The notes: generated from the letters alone by a model not told the origin. DNA of 64,000 nt from Solirubrobacteraceae bacterium (GCA_030681525.1 JAUXSD010000084.1:30409-94408); one strand, 5' to 3'. Counted from the first letter of the stretch, positions 7,127 to 16,308 are shown. Program-made: numbers and translations.

Positions 7127-8184
7127 CCGCGCCGCAGGGAGGCGGCGGGCTGGCCGAGCGCAAGGGGCGCAGCGACTACATCGGGTTTCGCGCCGTCATC
7201 AAGGCGGTCGGCACCGGGCCGCGCGGCAGCCGCGCGCTGACGTTCGAGGAGGCGCGCGAGGCGACCGCCGGGCTGCTCGGCGGCGAGGTCAGTCCCGTAC
7301 AGGCGGGGGCGTTTCTCATCGCGATGCGGATCAAGGGAGAGACGCCGGCGGAGCTGGCCGGCGTCACCCAGGCGCTGCGCGACGCCGCCCGCCGCGTCGC
7401 CCCCGAGCGGGCCCCCGGCGGCCGGCCGATCGTCGCCTGCGCCGGCGCCTACGACGGCATCACCGAGGCGCCGCACCTCTCGCTTGCCGCCGCCGTGCTG
7501 GCGGCGGCCGCCGGGGCGCGCGTCGTCGTGCACTGCGGCAGCACGATCGGACCCAAGCGCGGCACGACGCCGGCCGACGTGCTGGCTGCGCTGGGTGGCC
7601 CGGGGCGGCCCGCGCCGGCGGAGTCGCTGGCGATGCTCGAGCGCGCCGACGTCGCGCTCGTCCACGCGGGCGCCGCGATCCCCGGCTGGGACGCGCTCGC
7701 CGCCGTGCGCGACGAGATCGGGCTGCGCGGGCCGCTGCACACCGCCGAGAAGCTCGTCGACCACCTCGGCGCCACGTGCTTCGTCGTCGGCCACACGCAC
7801 AGCTCCTACCGCGAGCGGATCCTCGGTGCGCTCAAGCTGCTCGGCGCGCTGCGGTCGGTTGCCGTGCGCGGGATGGAGGGGGCCGACATCCTGCGCGCGG
7901 CGCGACCGTCGGCGGCCGACGCGGCCGGGCCGCTCGAGATCGCCGAGTCGCCGGGAGAAGTCCTGCGCGGCGACGCCGATCCGCACGTCTGCGCCGAGCT
8001 GACGCGGGCGATCGCCGCCGGCGAGGAGCACGGCGTCGCCGGCCGGACGGCGCTGGCCAGCGCCGGCGTGCGCCTCTACGCCGCCGGGCGCTGCGACAGC
8101 GTGAGCGGCGGTGCGGCGCTGGCTTCGGCGGCCGTCGCCGACGGGCGCGCGGCGGCCACGCTCGAGGCGCTGCTGGCGGCGTGA
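7123..8184 (+). CDS. TrpD2/YbiB-like protein (anthranilate phosphoribosyltransferase fold)
   Basis: 353 residues with the type-III phosphoribosyltransferase fold: helical N-domain (TFEEAREATAGLLGGEVSP, then QAGAFLIAMRIKGETPAEL) and a Rossmann-like C-domain. The catalytic GTGGD of true TrpD is replaced by CAGAYDGI and the KHGNR loop by VVHCGSTIGPKRG, so tryptophan synthesis is unlikely. This matches the TrpD2/YbiB family, reported to bind nucleic acids. It overlaps the GlnR-like gene by 4 nt, which links it to nitrogen control. No other trp gene is in the window. Its function here is unknown. Confidence 0.65.
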   Translation: MTAPQGGGGLAERKGRSDYIGFRAVIKAVGTGPRGSRALTFEEAREATAGLLGGEVSPVQAGAFLIAMRIKGETPAELAGVTQALRDAARRVAPERAPGGRPIVACAGAYDGITEAPHLSLAAAVLAAAAGARVVVHCGSTIGPKRGTTPADVLAALGGPGRPAPAESLAMLERADVALVHAGAAIPGWDALAAVRDEIGLRGPLHTAEKLVDHLGATCFVVGHTHSSYRERILGALKLLGALRSVAVRGMEGADILRAARPSAADAAGPLEIAESPGEVLRGDADPHVCAELTRAIAAGEEHGVAGRTALASAGVRLYAAGRCDSVSGGAALASAAVADGRAAATLEALLAA

Positions 8185-8241
8185 GCCGGTCCGGCCCGGG
8201 CCCGGGCGCGCGCCGCGCCGATCGCCGGCGCCCCGCCAAGG

Positions 8242-9123
8242 TCAGCCCGGCTGCCCGCGCGCGGTCCGGCGCTGCAGCCAGTCGCGAACCGTGAGGCTCT
8301 CGGGCCGGATCGCGCGCAGCGTGTCGCTGTTGCCCGCGGGCTCCGAGTCGCCCAGCCAGCGCCACATCGTCACGAGGTCGCGGCTGGCGACGCGGTTGAA
8401 CATCCAGACCGGCATCGGGAAGCCGCGCGGGCGGCGACCGAGGATCTCGCGGTACAGCGCACGGCATTCGTCGATCGAGCGCAGCTCGGCCGCGAGCTTC
8501 AGATCGCGGCCGATGTAGCGCTCGGGCTCGGCGAACGCGAGGGCCGCCACGGCGGCAGCGTCGTCGACGGCGATCCACGGGATCGGCGTCGAACCGCCGG
8601 CCAGCTTCGGCATGAGGTGCCACGTCGAGACCGGTGGATAGAAGCCGCGGTCGGTCATGAGCTCCATGAACGCCACGGGGCGCACGATCGTCAGCGCCAG
8701 CCCGAGCTCGCGCATGTGGGCCTCGATCTCGAGCTTGGAGTCCCACCACCCGATGCCGGTGTCCGCTGCTCCGGTCCCCGCCGATGCGTACACGACGTGC
8801 TCAAGCTCGGCGGCGCGGGCGGCGTCGGCGACGTTCTTGCCCTGCCGCACCTCGTCCTTCACCCCGCTGAGCGCCGGGTTCTGAACGCTGAACACGCCGC
8901 GCGCGCCCGCGAGGGCGGCGTCCAGCGAGCCCCGGTCGCTCATGTCCGCGCGGACGACCTCGGCGCCCGCGGCCGCGAGCCTGCGAGCGGCCTTGGAGTC
9001 CGGTGATCGCGTCAGCGCCCGCACGGTCCATCCCGCGCCGAGCAGCCGGCGCGCGACGGCGCCTCCCTGGCGGCCGGTCGCGCCGGCGACGACGATGGTC
9101 GATGCCGCGTCGGGTGGGGTCAT
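8242..9123 (-). CDS. NmrA-type NAD(P)-binding protein
   Basis: 293 residues. Rossmann motif IVVAGATGRQGGAVARRLL at the N-terminus, then a HVVYASAGTG strand and a catalytically poor YxxxK region (WWDSKLEIEAH), typical of atypical extended SDRs of the NmrA/HSCARG group that sense NADP rather than catalyse. I chose the ATG at 9123; the frame stays open further upstream but reads as antisense to moeA. It is divergent from moeA with a 118-bp shared promoter region. In fungi NmrA controls nitrogen metabolite repression, and here it sits beside nitrogen genes, but that link may be chance. Confidence 0.75.
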   Translation of the reverse strand: MTPPDAASTIVVAGATGRQGGAVARRLLGAGWTVRALTRSPDSKAARRLAAAGAEVVRADMSDRGSLDAALAGARGVFSVQNPALSGVKDEVRQGKNVADAARAAELEHVVYASAGTGAADTGIGWWDSKLEIEAHMRELGLALTIVRPVAFMELMTDRGFYPPVSTWHLMPKLAGGSTPIPWIAVDDAAAVAALAFAEPERYIGRDLKLAAELRSIDECRALYREILGRRPRGFPMPVWMFNRVASRDLVTMWRWLGDSEPAGNSDTLRAIRPESLTVRDWLQRRTARGQPG

Positions 9124-9227
9124 CGGGGTGCAGGATCGCATCCGCCGGCGACGCCTGCACGACGTGCACACGCGCCGCCGGCACGCCGCTCGCCGGCCTG
9201 CGATGCGTGAGGCCGCGGGCCACGCTC

Positions 9228-9233
9228 TAGGCT
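9228..9233 (+). promoter_or_regulatory. -10 element (TAGGCT), moeA
   Basis: TAGGCT 8 nt before the moeA ATG, no Shine-Dalgarno sequence; predicted leaderless. Confidence 0.5.
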
Positions 9234-9241
9234 CTCCCGCC

Positions 9242-10441
9242 ATGGCCGTCTCGATCCACGAAGCCCGCGCCGCCGTGCTCGAGCATGCGCAGGTGCTCGA
9301 CGCCGAGGACGTCTTCCTCGACGATGCGCTGGGCCGCGCGCTCGCGCTCGACGCCAGCGCGCCCAACGACGTGCCGCCGTTCGCCGCCTCGGCGATGGAC
9401 GGCTTCGCGATCCGCGCCGCCGACACGGTCGCGGGCGCGGCCGAGCTCGAGCTCATCGGCGAGGCGAAGGCCGGCACGGAGGCGGGCGTCAGCGTGCGCC
9501 GGGGGACCGCCGTTCGGATCTCGACCGGGGCGCCGGTGCCCGACGGCGCCGACGCGATCGTGCCGCAGGAGATGACGACGAGCGACGGGACGACGGTCGC
9601 CGTCGTCGGCCAGATCGCGATCGGGTACCACGTGCGCCCGCCCGGCGAGGACATCCGCGCCGGCGAGCTCGTCGTGCCGGCGGGGTCGCTGCTCGGGCCG
9701 GCCGAGCTCGGCGTGCTGGCCTCGATGAACATCCCGCGCCCGAGCGTCGTGCGCCGACCGCGCGTGGCGATCGCCGGCACCGGCGACGAGCTGACCGATC
9801 CCGGCCAGCCGCTCAAGCCGGGCGCAATCCGCGACTCCAACGGGCCCGCGCTCGGCGGGGCCGTGCACCGCGCCGGCGGCGAGCTCGTCGCCCGCGTGCG
9901 CGTGGGAGACGATCTCGAGGCGACGGTCTCGGTGCTGGGCGCCGCGCTGCGCGACGTCGACATGCTGATCACCACCGGCGGCGTGTCGGTCGGCCCGCAC
10001 GACCACGTCCGGCCGGCGCTCGCGCGGCTCGGCTACCGCGAGGTCTTCGCCGGCGTGAAGCTCAAGCCGGGCCGCCCGACGACGTTCGCCGTCGGCGAGG
10101 ACGGCACGCTCGTCTTCGCGCTGCCCGGCAATCCGGTCTCGGCGCTCATGGCCTTTCGCCTGTTCGTCGTCCCGGCGATGGACGCGATGCTCGGCCGCAG
10201 CGGCGAGCACCACCCGCTCACGGCGACCGCCGACGAGCCGCTGGAGGGCGCGGTCGGCCGCACGACGGTCATCCGCTGTCGCACGACGCTGCAGGACGAC
10301 GGCTGGCACGTGCGCCCGACGAAGTCCCAGGAGTCGCACATCCTCACGTCGATGCTCAACGTCGACGCGCTCGCGCTCGTCCCCGAGGACCGCGACGGGA
10401 TCGAGGCGGGGGAGCCGGTCGAGATCGAGTTCGTGGGTTAG
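9242..10441 (+). CDS. moeA: molybdopterin molybdotransferase
   Basis: 399 residues. Inserts molybdate into adenylated molybdopterin, the last step to the cofactor that NasA needs. Family motifs: PPFAASAMDGFAIR near residue 45, ISTGAPVPDGADAIVPQE, the MPT-binding region with TGDEL and DSNGPAL, TTGGVSVGPHDHV, LKPGRPTTF and ALPGNPVSALMAF. A domain IV follows to the C-terminus. Length is normal. The ATG is 8 nt after a TAGGCT -10 hexamer. Nearby molybdenum enzyme: nasA. Other moa/moe genes are not in the window. Confidence 0.93.
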   Translation: MAVSIHEARAAVLEHAQVLDAEDVFLDDALGRALALDASAPNDVPPFAASAMDGFAIRAADTVAGAAELELIGEAKAGTEAGVSVRRGTAVRISTGAPVPDGADAIVPQEMTTSDGTTVAVVGQIAIGYHVRPPGEDIRAGELVVPAGSLLGPAELGVLASMNIPRPSVVRRPRVAIAGTGDELTDPGQPLKPGAIRDSNGPALGGAVHRAGGELVARVRVGDDLEATVSVLGAALRDVDMLITTGGVSVGPHDHVRPALARLGYREVFAGVKLKPGRPTTFAVGEDGTLVFALPGNPVSALMAFRLFVVPAMDAMLGRSGEHHPLTATADEPLEGAVGRTTVIRCRTTLQDDGWHVRPTKSQESHILTSMLNVDALALVPEDRDGIEAGEPVEIEFVG

Positions 10442-10470
10442 ACACTGACTTCGTGACGCGTCTGTGGGGG

Positions 10471-10500
10471 CGCCGGCGAACGGCATCCCCATGGCGCGTG
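10471..10500 (+). repeat. leader block of the nested-hairpin repeat family (diverged copy)
   Basis: CGCCGGCGAACGGCATC matches the CGGCGAACGGCA core of the leaders at 43141 and 63591, and is preceded by CTTCGTGACG as in the 63-kb copy. The second half (CCCATGGCGCGTG) has diverged from CTCTGAGGGGTG. Confidence 0.5.
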
Positions 10501-10544
10501 TGACGCGCTCTGGTGCGGGCGGGAGGTCCGGGTTCTACGTGGTC

Positions 10545-10583
10545 GTGACGCGCCGAGTCCGGATATCGGACCGGGCGCGTCAC
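10545..10583 (+). repeat. nested hairpin element, GATAT-loop class
   Basis: Outer arms GTGACGCGC/GCGCGTCAC (9 bp), 3-nt sides CGA and CGG, inner stem GTCCG/CGGAC, loop GATAT. About 35 nt of upstream flank also matches the element at 63837-63877. Confidence 0.65.
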
Positions 10584-10724
10584 AACCGCCCGCCGCAGAA
10601 CCTCGCGGAACGCCCCGGATCACCCCCTGCCGCCATCCCCGCAGTCCGGAAGACTCCATAACCCCCGTTGCTAAGCTCGAAGAACGCCCAGCCGCCCCCG
10701 CAAAGTGCGGAATTCGTCGTCCCC

Positions 10725-10749
10725 GGCCCCGCTCATGCGGGGCTGTTTT
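10725..10749 (+). terminator. intrinsic terminator upstream of guaB3
   Basis: Stem GGCCCCGC/GCGGGGCT with loop TCAT, followed by GTTTT. Because the guaB3 -10 hexamer lies downstream (10765), this probably ends transcription arriving from the moeA side rather than attenuating guaB3. Confidence 0.6.
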
Positions 10750-10764
10750 GTCCGCCACCACGCC

Positions 10765-10770
10765 TAGGAT
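10765..10770 (+). promoter_or_regulatory. -10 element (TAGGAT), guaB3-guaA
   Basis: TAGGAT 6 nt before the ATG at 10777; predicted leaderless operon transcript. Confidence 0.55.
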
Positions 10771-10776
10771 TCGCCA

Positions 10777-12021
10777 ATGGAGATTGAGATCGGACGCGGG
10801 AAAAAAGCCCGCCGCGCATACGGCTTCGACGACATCGCAATCGTGCCGTCCCGGCGCACGCGCGACCCTGACGACGTGGACATCTCGTGGAAGCTGGGCG
10901 ACTACCGCTTCGATCTGCCGCTGCTGGCCTCGGCGATGGACGGCGTCGTCTCGCCCCGTACCGCGGGCGTGATCGGCAAGCTCGGCGGCCTCGCCGTCCT
11001 CAACCTCGAGGGGATCTTCACGCGCTACGAGGACGCCGAGGCGATGCTCGAGCGCATCGCGCAGCTGCCCACCGAGGCGGCCACGCGCGAGATGCAGAAG
11101 ATCTACCAGGCGCCGATCATTCCCGAGCTCATCACGCGGCGGATCGCGGAGATCAAGGAGCAGGGTGTCGTCGTCGCCGCCGCGCTGACCCCGCAGCGGG
11201 TGCGCTCCCACTACGAGGCCGCGCTCGAGGCGGGCCTCGACATCCTCGTCATCCAGGGCACGGTGGTCTCCGCCGAGCACGTCTCCAGCGACGAGTCGCG
11301 CCCGCCGCTGAACCTCAAGGAGTTCATCCGCGAGGTGCCGCTGCCCGTCGTCGTCGGCGGCTGCGCGAGCTACCACACGGCCCTGCACCTCATGCGCACC
11401 GGCGCGGCCGGCGTGCTCGTCGGCGTCGGTCCCGGCGCCGCCTGCACCACGCGCGGCGTGCTCGGCATCGGCGTTCCCCAGGCGACGGCGATCGCCGATG
11501 TCGCGGGCGCCCGCTCGCAGCACATGCTCGAGACCGGCGAGTACTGCCAGGTCATCGCCGACGGTGGCATGCGCAACGGCGGCGACGTCTCCAAGGCGAT
11601 CGCCTGCGGCGCGGACGCGGTCATGATCGGCTCGCCGCTGGCCCGCGCCTACGAGGCGCCCGGCCAGGGCTTTCACTGGGGCATGGCGACGTTCCACCCG
11701 ACGCTCCCGCGCGGCGCGCGCGTCAAGACCGTGCAGAACGGCACGCTCGAGGAGATCCTCACCGGGCCGGCGCACGAGAACGACGGCACGTTCAACCTCA
11801 TGGGCGGCCTGCGCACCTCGATGGCGACGTGCGGCTACAAGGACATCGCGGAGTTCAACCGCGCCGAGCTCATGATCGCGCCCGCCCTGCAGACCGAGGG
11901 CAAGCAGCTGCAGACCGCGCAGGGGATCGGCATGGGCGCCCGCGGATCGGCCGCCGCCGCACCGGCCGAACCCGGTCACACCAACGGGGTCCATCAGGAG
12001 CCGGCCCTGGCCGACGTATGA
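10777..12021 (+). CDS. guaB3: GuaB3-family IMP dehydrogenase-related protein
   Basis: 414 residues, a TIM barrel of the IMPDH/GMP reductase superfamily. The start [17 protein letters not shown], the active-site loop [18 protein letters not shown] (catalytic Cys) and the phosphate-binding [17 protein letters not shown] are clear. It lacks the CBS pair of canonical IMPDH and matches the actinobacterial/cyanobacterial GuaB3 subgroup, for which a GMP reductase activity has been described in cyanobacteria. It overlaps guaA by 4 nt (ATGA), so the pair is co-translated and placed at the GMP branch of purine metabolism. The C-terminal 30 residues are Ala/Pro-rich and probably disordered. Confidence 0.85.
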   Translation: MEIEIGRGKKARRAYGFDDIAIVPSRRTRDPDDVDISWKLGDYRFDLPLLASAMDGVVSPRTAGVIGKLGGLAVLNLEGIFTRYEDAEAMLERIAQLPTEAATREMQKIYQAPIIPELITRRIAEIKEQGVVVAAALTPQRVRSHYEAALEAGLDILVIQGTVVSAEHVSSDESRPPLNLKEFIREVPLPVVVGGCASYHTALHLMRTGAAGVLVGVGPGAACTTRGVLGIGVPQATAIADVAGARSQHMLETGEYCQVIADGGMRNGGDVSKAIACGADAVMIGSPLARAYEAPGQGFHWGMATFHPTLPRGARVKTVQNGTLEEILTGPAHENDGTFNLMGGLRTSMATCGYKDIAEFNRAELMIAPALQTEGKQLQTAQGIGMGARGSAAAAPAEPGHTNGVHQEPALADV

Positions 12022-13634
12022 CCGACGGCCTCGTCACCGCGGCGACGGCGGCCACCGAGCTCGTCGAGGAGGACGTCCGCGAGATCAGGGCGCCGCGCGC
12101 CGTCGACGAGGTCGTCGTGCTCGACTACGGCGGTCAGTACTCCCAGCTCATCGCGCGGCGGGTGCGCGAGCTGGGCGTCTTCAGCGAACTGCTGCCCCAT
12201 CACGTCGGCGCCGCCGAGGTGCGCAAGCGCAAGCCCAAGGGCCTGATCCTCTCGGGCGGCCCGGCCTCGGTCTACGCGCCGGGCGCACCGCGGCTGGATC
12301 GCGAGCTGCTCGAGCTCGGCATCCCGGTGCTCGGCATCTGCTACGGCATGCAGCTCATCGCGCTCGACCAGGGCGGCCAGGTCGAGGGCGCCGAGGTCGG
12401 CGAGTTCGGCCGCTCGGAGCTCGAGGTGCGCGAGCCCGGCCGGCTCTTCGCGGGCCTGCCGGCGCACCAGACCTGCTGGATGTCGCATCGCGACACGGTC
12501 TTCGCGCCGCCACCCGGCTTCACGGCGCTGGCCTCGTCGACCGGCTCGCCGGTCGCGGCGCTGGAGAACGTCGAACGCGGCATCTACGGCATCCAGTTTC
12601 ATCCCGAGGTCGTTCACACGCCCTACGGCCAGACGATTCTCGAGCGCTTCCTCGACGAGATCTGCGAAGCCGACCGCACGTGGTCGCCGGAGAGCATCGT
12701 CTCCGAGCAGATCGCCTGCATCCGCGCCCAGGTCGGCGACGGCAAGGTCATCTGCGGCCTCAGCGGAGGCGTCGACTCGAGCGTCGCGGCGCTGCTCGTG
12801 CACCGCGCGATCGGCGACCAGCTGACCTGCGTGTTCGTCGACCACGGGCTCATGCGAAAGAACGAGGGCGAGCAGGTCGTCGCCGCCTTCCGCGACCACT
12901 TCAAGGTCCCGCTCGTCGCCGTCGACGCCGAGGCGCGCTTCCTCGCGCGGCTGAAGGGCGTCAGCGATCCAGAGACGAAGCGCAAGGCGATCGGCGCCGA
13001 GTTCATCCGCGTCTTCGAGGAGGAGGCCGAGAAGATCGGCGACGCGAACTACCTCGTCCAGGGGACCCTGTACTCCGACGTCATCGAGTCCGGCGGCGGC
13101 ACGGGCGCGGCGACGATCAAGTCCCACCACAACGTCGGCGGCCTGCCCGACGACCTGCAGTTCGAGCTCGTCGAGCCGCTGCGCGCGCTGTTCAAGGACG
13201 AGGTCCGCGCGGTCGGCGCCGAGCTCGGCCTGCCCGAGCGCCTCGTCTGGCGCCAGCCGTTCCCCGGGCCCGGGCTGGCGATCCGCATCGTCGGCGGCGA
13301 GGCCACCCGCGAGCGCCTCGACCTGCTGCGCGAGTGCGACTACATCCTGCAGGACGAGATTCGCCAGGCCGGCCTGTACCGCGACCTGTGGCAGTCCTTC
13401 TGCGTGCTGCCGGACATCCGCACGGTCGGCGTCCAGGGCGACGAGCGCACGTACGGCAGCGTCGTCGTCATCCGCGCGGTCACGTCCGACGACGCGATGA
13501 CCGCCGACTGGGCGCGCCTGCCCTACGACCTGCTCGAGCAGATCGCCTCGCGCATGATCAACGAGCTGCGCGACGTCAACCGCGTCGTGTTGGACATCAC
13601 GTCCAAGCCGCCCGGCACGATCGAGTGGGAGTAG
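12018..13634 (+). CDS. guaA: GMP synthase (glutamine-hydrolysing)
   Basis: 538 residues. Converts XMP to GMP. The class I amidotransferase domain has the nucleophile in [10 protein letters not shown] and the His/Glu in [13 protein letters not shown]; the ATP-pyrophosphatase domain has the P-loop [11 protein letters not shown]; the C-terminal dimer domain ends [10 protein letters not shown] as in the family. The N-terminus carries about 28 extra residues before [17 protein letters not shown]. The ATG start overlaps the guaB3 stop. Downstream lies a repeat element, with no obvious terminator. Confidence 0.95.
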   Translation: MTDGLVTAATAATELVEEDVREIRAPRAVDEVVVLDYGGQYSQLIARRVRELGVFSELLPHHVGAAEVRKRKPKGLILSGGPASVYAPGAPRLDRELLELGIPVLGICYGMQLIALDQGGQVEGAEVGEFGRSELEVREPGRLFAGLPAHQTCWMSHRDTVFAPPPGFTALASSTGSPVAALENVERGIYGIQFHPEVVHTPYGQTILERFLDEICEADRTWSPESIVSEQIACIRAQVGDGKVICGLSGGVDSSVAALLVHRAIGDQLTCVFVDHGLMRKNEGEQVVAAFRDHFKVPLVAVDAEARFLARLKGVSDPETKRKAIGAEFIRVFEEEAEKIGDANYLVQGTLYSDVIESGGGTGAATIKSHHNVGGLPDDLQFELVEPLRALFKDEVRAVGAELGLPERLVWRQPFPGPGLAIRIVGGEATRERLDLLRECDYILQDEIRQAGLYRDLWQSFCVLPDIRTVGVQGDERTYGSVVVIRAVTSDDAMTADWARLPYDLLEQIASRMINELRDVNRVVLDITSKPPGTIEWE

Positions 13635-13662
13635 CCCGACCGCACCCGTAGCGGGGCGGTCC

Positions 13663-13701
13663 TGGCGCGCGCGGTGCGATATCCGCGCACTCGGCGCGCC
13701 A
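13663..13701 (-). repeat. nested hairpin element, GATAT-loop class
   Basis: Minus strand: outer arms TGGCGCGC/GCGCGCCA, sides CGA and CGC, inner stem GTGCG/CGCAC, loop CGGATAT (2 nt longer than in other copies). Shares GCGCCGAGT and GGATATCG with the 10545 copy although its outer arm ends differ. Confidence 0.6.
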
Positions 13702-13746
13702 CGACCCACGCCACATCCGGCGCGTACGACGCCGGCGAAACACCCT

Positions 13747-13778
13747 CACACCCTCGGCGATGCAGTTCGCCGTCGGCG
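13747..13778 (-). repeat. leader block of the nested-hairpin repeat family
   Basis: Minus strand: GACGGCGAACTGCATC followed by GCCGAGGGTGTG, matching the CGGCGAACGGCA and CTCTGAGGGGTG cores. It lies upstream of the hairpin at 13663-13701 in the same orientation. Confidence 0.5.
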
Positions 13779-13839
13779 TCCCCGACACAGTGCGACCGCG
13801 CAGCCCGGAACACGGGACCCCTGCCCGACCGCCGCCCGT

Positions 13840-14358
13840 ATGTCCTGCATGAACCGCACCCACGTCACGCTCACCGCGGCGGCCGCCGCCGCCATCGCCG
13901 CCGCCGGCCTCGCGCTCGCCAGCGGCGGCCCGCCGCCGGTCCAGCCGGCCGATCCCGCCGTCGACACCGTCGTCTCGACGGCCACCGCGCAGTCGCGCGT
14001 CGTCGCCCCGGCGCGCAGGTCCGACGCGACGATCGAGCGCGCCGTGCGCGCCGCCCGCGCGCGGGCGCTGCCGCGCGCGGTCGCGGCCGCCCGCGCCGAG
14101 TCCGCACAGCTCGCCGGCGCCGCCGACCTGCGCGCGGGGGCGATCGTCGGCATCCGGCGCGACAGCTCGCCGCTGGGCTACTGGGACCAGGACGCCGGGC
14201 GCTTCGGTCCCGGGGTCTGGTGCGGGCGGATCCACAGCAGCCGCATGGTGCGCCAGGCGGACGGCACAAGGAAGCGGGTGTCGCGCTCCCGCCACGGCTG
14301 CCCGGTCCCGAAGACCGCCTCGATTCGCGTCACGCTGACGTTCGCGGCGAGCCGGTAG
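13840..14358 (+). CDS. secreted hypothetical protein
   Basis: 172 residues, unknown family. MNRTHV followed by an Ala-rich hydrophobic stretch (residues 10-28) looks like a signal peptide, with possible cleavage near LALASGG. The middle is Ala/Arg-rich helix. The C-terminal third is ordered and basic, with two cysteines (GVWCGRIHSS and RHGCPVPK), suggesting a small disulfide-bonded exported domain. Two candidate starts, 13840 and 13849, differ by three residues. It is followed 12 nt later by a hydrolase with its own promoter. Confidence 0.6.
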   Translation: MSCMNRTHVTLTAAAAAAIAAAGLALASGGPPPVQPADPAVDTVVSTATAQSRVVAPARRSDATIERAVRAARARALPRAVAAARAESAQLAGAADLRAGAIVGIRRDSSPLGYWDQDAGRFGPGVWCGRIHSSRMVRQADGTRKRVSRSRHGCPVPKTASIRVTLTFAASR

Positions 14359-14361
14359 CGT
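14356..14361 (+). promoter_or_regulatory. -10 element (TAGCGT), hydrolase gene
   Basis: TAGCGT 9 nt before the GTG at 14371; its first three bases are also the stop codon of the upstream gene. Confidence 0.45.
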
Positions 14362-14370
14362 CCCGCCTCA

Positions 14371-15171
14371 GTGACCGACAGCGGCTTCGCCGACATCCGC
14401 AACGCGCGCATCGCCTGGTACAGCGACGGTGACGGCACGGGCGACCCGCTCGTCCTCGTCCACGCCGGCGTCGCGGACGCGCGCATGTGGGAGCCGATCG
14501 TCCCGGCGCTCGCGGCGGCGCGGCGCGTGGTGCGCTTCGACATGCGCGGCTTCGGCCGGTCGCGCTCGGCGCGCGGCGCGTACACCGACGCCGGCGACCT
14601 GCGCGCGCTGCTCGACGCGCTCGCGATCGAGCGGGCGCACCTCATCGGCGCGTCGTTCGGCGGGCTCGTCTCGCTCGAGCTCGCGGCCACGCAGCCCAGC
14701 CGGGTGGCGTCGCTCGTCCTGCTCGCCGCCGCCCTGCCCGACATCGAGCCGTCGCCGGCGCTGCTGGCCTTCGCCGAGGCCGAGGAGGCCGCGGTCACGG
14801 TCGGCCAGGTCGAGCAGGCCGTCGAGGTCAACGTGAAGATGTGGGCCGGCGACAGCACGCCGGAGGTCAGGACGCTCGTCGCCGACATGCAGCGCATCGC
14901 GTTCGAGCTGCAGCTGCGCGAGGGCGCCGAGTCCGACGAGCTCGATCCGCCGGTGTCCGACCGGCTGGGCGCGATCGGCGTCCGTGCGACGGTCGCCTAC
15001 GGCGACCGCGACGTCGAGGACTTCGAGCAGATCGCGCGGCGCCTGCACGCCGAGCTGCCCGACGCGACCCTGCACGAGGTCACCGGTGCCGGCCACCTGC
15101 TCGCGCTCGACCGGCCCGCGGAGGTGACGCAGCTCATCCTGCGCCACCTCGAGGGGGCGGCGACGGCTTAG
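14371..15171 (+). CDS. alpha/beta hydrolase
   Basis: 266 residues, single alpha/beta-hydrolase domain without a signal peptide. Oxyanion region LVHAGVADARMW replaces the usual HG. The nucleophile elbow is GASFGG (Ser), the acid is in YGDRDVEDF and the His in GAGHLLALDRP, so the triad is complete. It resembles 3-oxoadipate enol-lactonase/haloperoxidase-like enzymes, but the substrate cannot be read from sequence. Its stop overlaps the stop of the convergent OsmC gene by 4 nt. Confidence 0.8.
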   Translation: MTDSGFADIRNARIAWYSDGDGTGDPLVLVHAGVADARMWEPIVPALAAARRVVRFDMRGFGRSRSARGAYTDAGDLRALLDALAIERAHLIGASFGGLVSLELAATQPSRVASLVLLAAALPDIEPSPALLAFAEAEEAAVTVGQVEQAVEVNVKMWAGDSTPEVRTLVADMQRIAFELQLREGAESDELDPPVSDRLGAIGVRATVAYGDRDVEDFEQIARRLHAELPDATLHEVTGAGHLLALDRPAEVTQLILRHLEGAATA

Positions 15172-15593
15172 GACTCGAGCGTCGCCTCGACGCTGATCGG
15201 GACGCTCAGCGCGCCCGAGATCGGGCAGCCGTCGCCGGCCGAGGCGGCCGCCGCGGCGAACGCCGCCTGGTCGATGCCCGGTACGCGCCCGGTGACGACG
15301 ATCCGCGACGACGTCACGCCCTCGCCCGGGACGAACTCGACCGTCGCGGTCGCCTCGAGCGACGCGGGCGGCGTGCCGGCCTCCGCGAGCTCGTGCGAGA
15401 GCTGCATGCAGTAGCAGGAGGAGTGCGCGGCGGCGAGCAGCTCCTCGGGGCTCGTCTTGCCGGCGGCGCGCTGCGTGCGCGACGCCCAGGAGACGTCGGT
15501 GGCGCCGAACGCCCCGCTCTGCGGCGTCGCGACCCCGGAGCCCGTCGCCAGATCGCCCTCCCACACCGTCGTCGCGCTGCTCGCAGCCGCCAT
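15168..15593 (-). CDS. OsmC/Ohr-family peroxiredoxin
   Basis: 141 residues. Reduces organic hydroperoxides with two redox cysteines, seen here in AAHSSCYCMQLSHEL and GDGCPISGAL. The start WEGDLATGSG and the segment KTSPEELLAAAHSSC match the OsmC branch rather than Ohr. A good ribosome site (GGAGG) lies before the ATG and a TAGTCT -10 hexamer at 15636-15631 suggests its own promoter. An extra cysteine (CYC) next to the first redox Cys is unusual. Confidence 0.85.
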   Translation of the reverse strand: MAAASSATTVWEGDLATGSGVATPQSGAFGATDVSWASRTQRAAGKTSPEELLAAAHSSCYCMQLSHELAEAGTPPASLEATATVEFVPGEGVTSSRIVVTGRVPGIDQAAFAAAAASAGDGCPISGALSVPISVEATLES

Positions 15594-15632
15594 CCTGCCT
15601 CCTCGATTCGTCGTATCGCTCGTTGCCCGAGA

Positions 15633-16286
15633 CTAGATGGTCGCGTCAGCCTCGGCGACCGCCGCCGGCGTGCGATGGCGGCGCACGATGAGCCAGGTCA
15701 GCCAGATGCCGATCACGAAGAGCGGGATGCCCATCGCGGTCTTCACCACGCCCAGCGCGACGACGCTCTCGGTGAGATACAGCGGCAGCTGCACGACGAG
15801 GCGCAGCGCGAAGAGGCCCGCCCACAGCCACGACGCGAGCACGAAGGCGCGGGCGCGTTGCGGATCGCGGCGCCACTCCTTGCCCTCGCCGTCGAGGTTG
15901 GCCACGATGACGCCGACGAGCGGGTGCTTGACCGCGATCGAGATGACGAACGCCGACGCGTAGGCGGCGTTCATCAGCAGCCCGGGCAGAAAGAAGTTCT
16001 CCGCGCGCCCGCTGCGCGTCGCGATGAACGCGGCGATGCCGACCCCGACGAGGCCGGAGATCGCGTGCAGCGTCGTCTCGCGCTTGGCCAGGCGCGCGAT
16101 CGTGAGCACGAGCGCCAGCGCGACGGCGACGATCGCGGCCGTGTTCGTGTTCGAGCCGGAGGCCGTGTAGGCGATGACGAAGGCCACTCCGGGCAGCGCC
16201 GTCTCGGCCATCCCCAGCGGGCCGCCGACCGCCTCGCGGAGGTTCATCGGCGGAGGCGCCTGGGGCTCCTGCTGGTCGTCGCTCAT
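15633..16286 (-). CDS. DUF3159-like membrane protein
   Basis: 217 residues with about five to six hydrophobic segments. Conserved pieces of the actinobacterial DUF3159 family are visible: EAVGGPLGMAETALPGVAFV, SGRAENFFLPGLLMNA and HPLVGVI followed by a basic loop EWRRDPQRARAF. Function unknown. It lies 22 nt after the flippase-like gene and has a GGGG ribosome site, so it probably belongs to the glycosyltransferase/flippase operon. Confidence 0.7.
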   Translation of the reverse strand: MSDDQQEPQAPPPMNLREAVGGPLGMAETALPGVAFVIAYTASGSNTNTAAIVAVALALVLTIARLAKRETTLHAISGLVGVGIAAFIATRSGRAENFFLPGLLMNAAYASAFVISIAVKHPLVGVIVANLDGEGKEWRRDPQRARAFVLASWLWAGLFALRLVVQLPLYLTESVVALGVVKTAMGIPLFVIGIWLTWLIVRRHRTPAAVAEADATI

Positions 16287-16308
16287 CCCCTGATGATGCC
16301 CAACGCGG

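Larger units (their letters stand above)
10442..10776. other. moeA-guaB3 intergenic region
   Basis: 335 bases without a gene. It contains a leader-like block (10471-10500), a nested hairpin (10545-10583), an intrinsic terminator (10725-10749) and the guaB3 promoter. The stretch 10584-10724 shows nothing I can name. Confidence 0.55.

Noticed and set aside
10584..10776. Purine riboswitch before guaB3
   Set aside because: No conserved purine-aptamer core is seen, and the predicted start of transcription is at the ATG.
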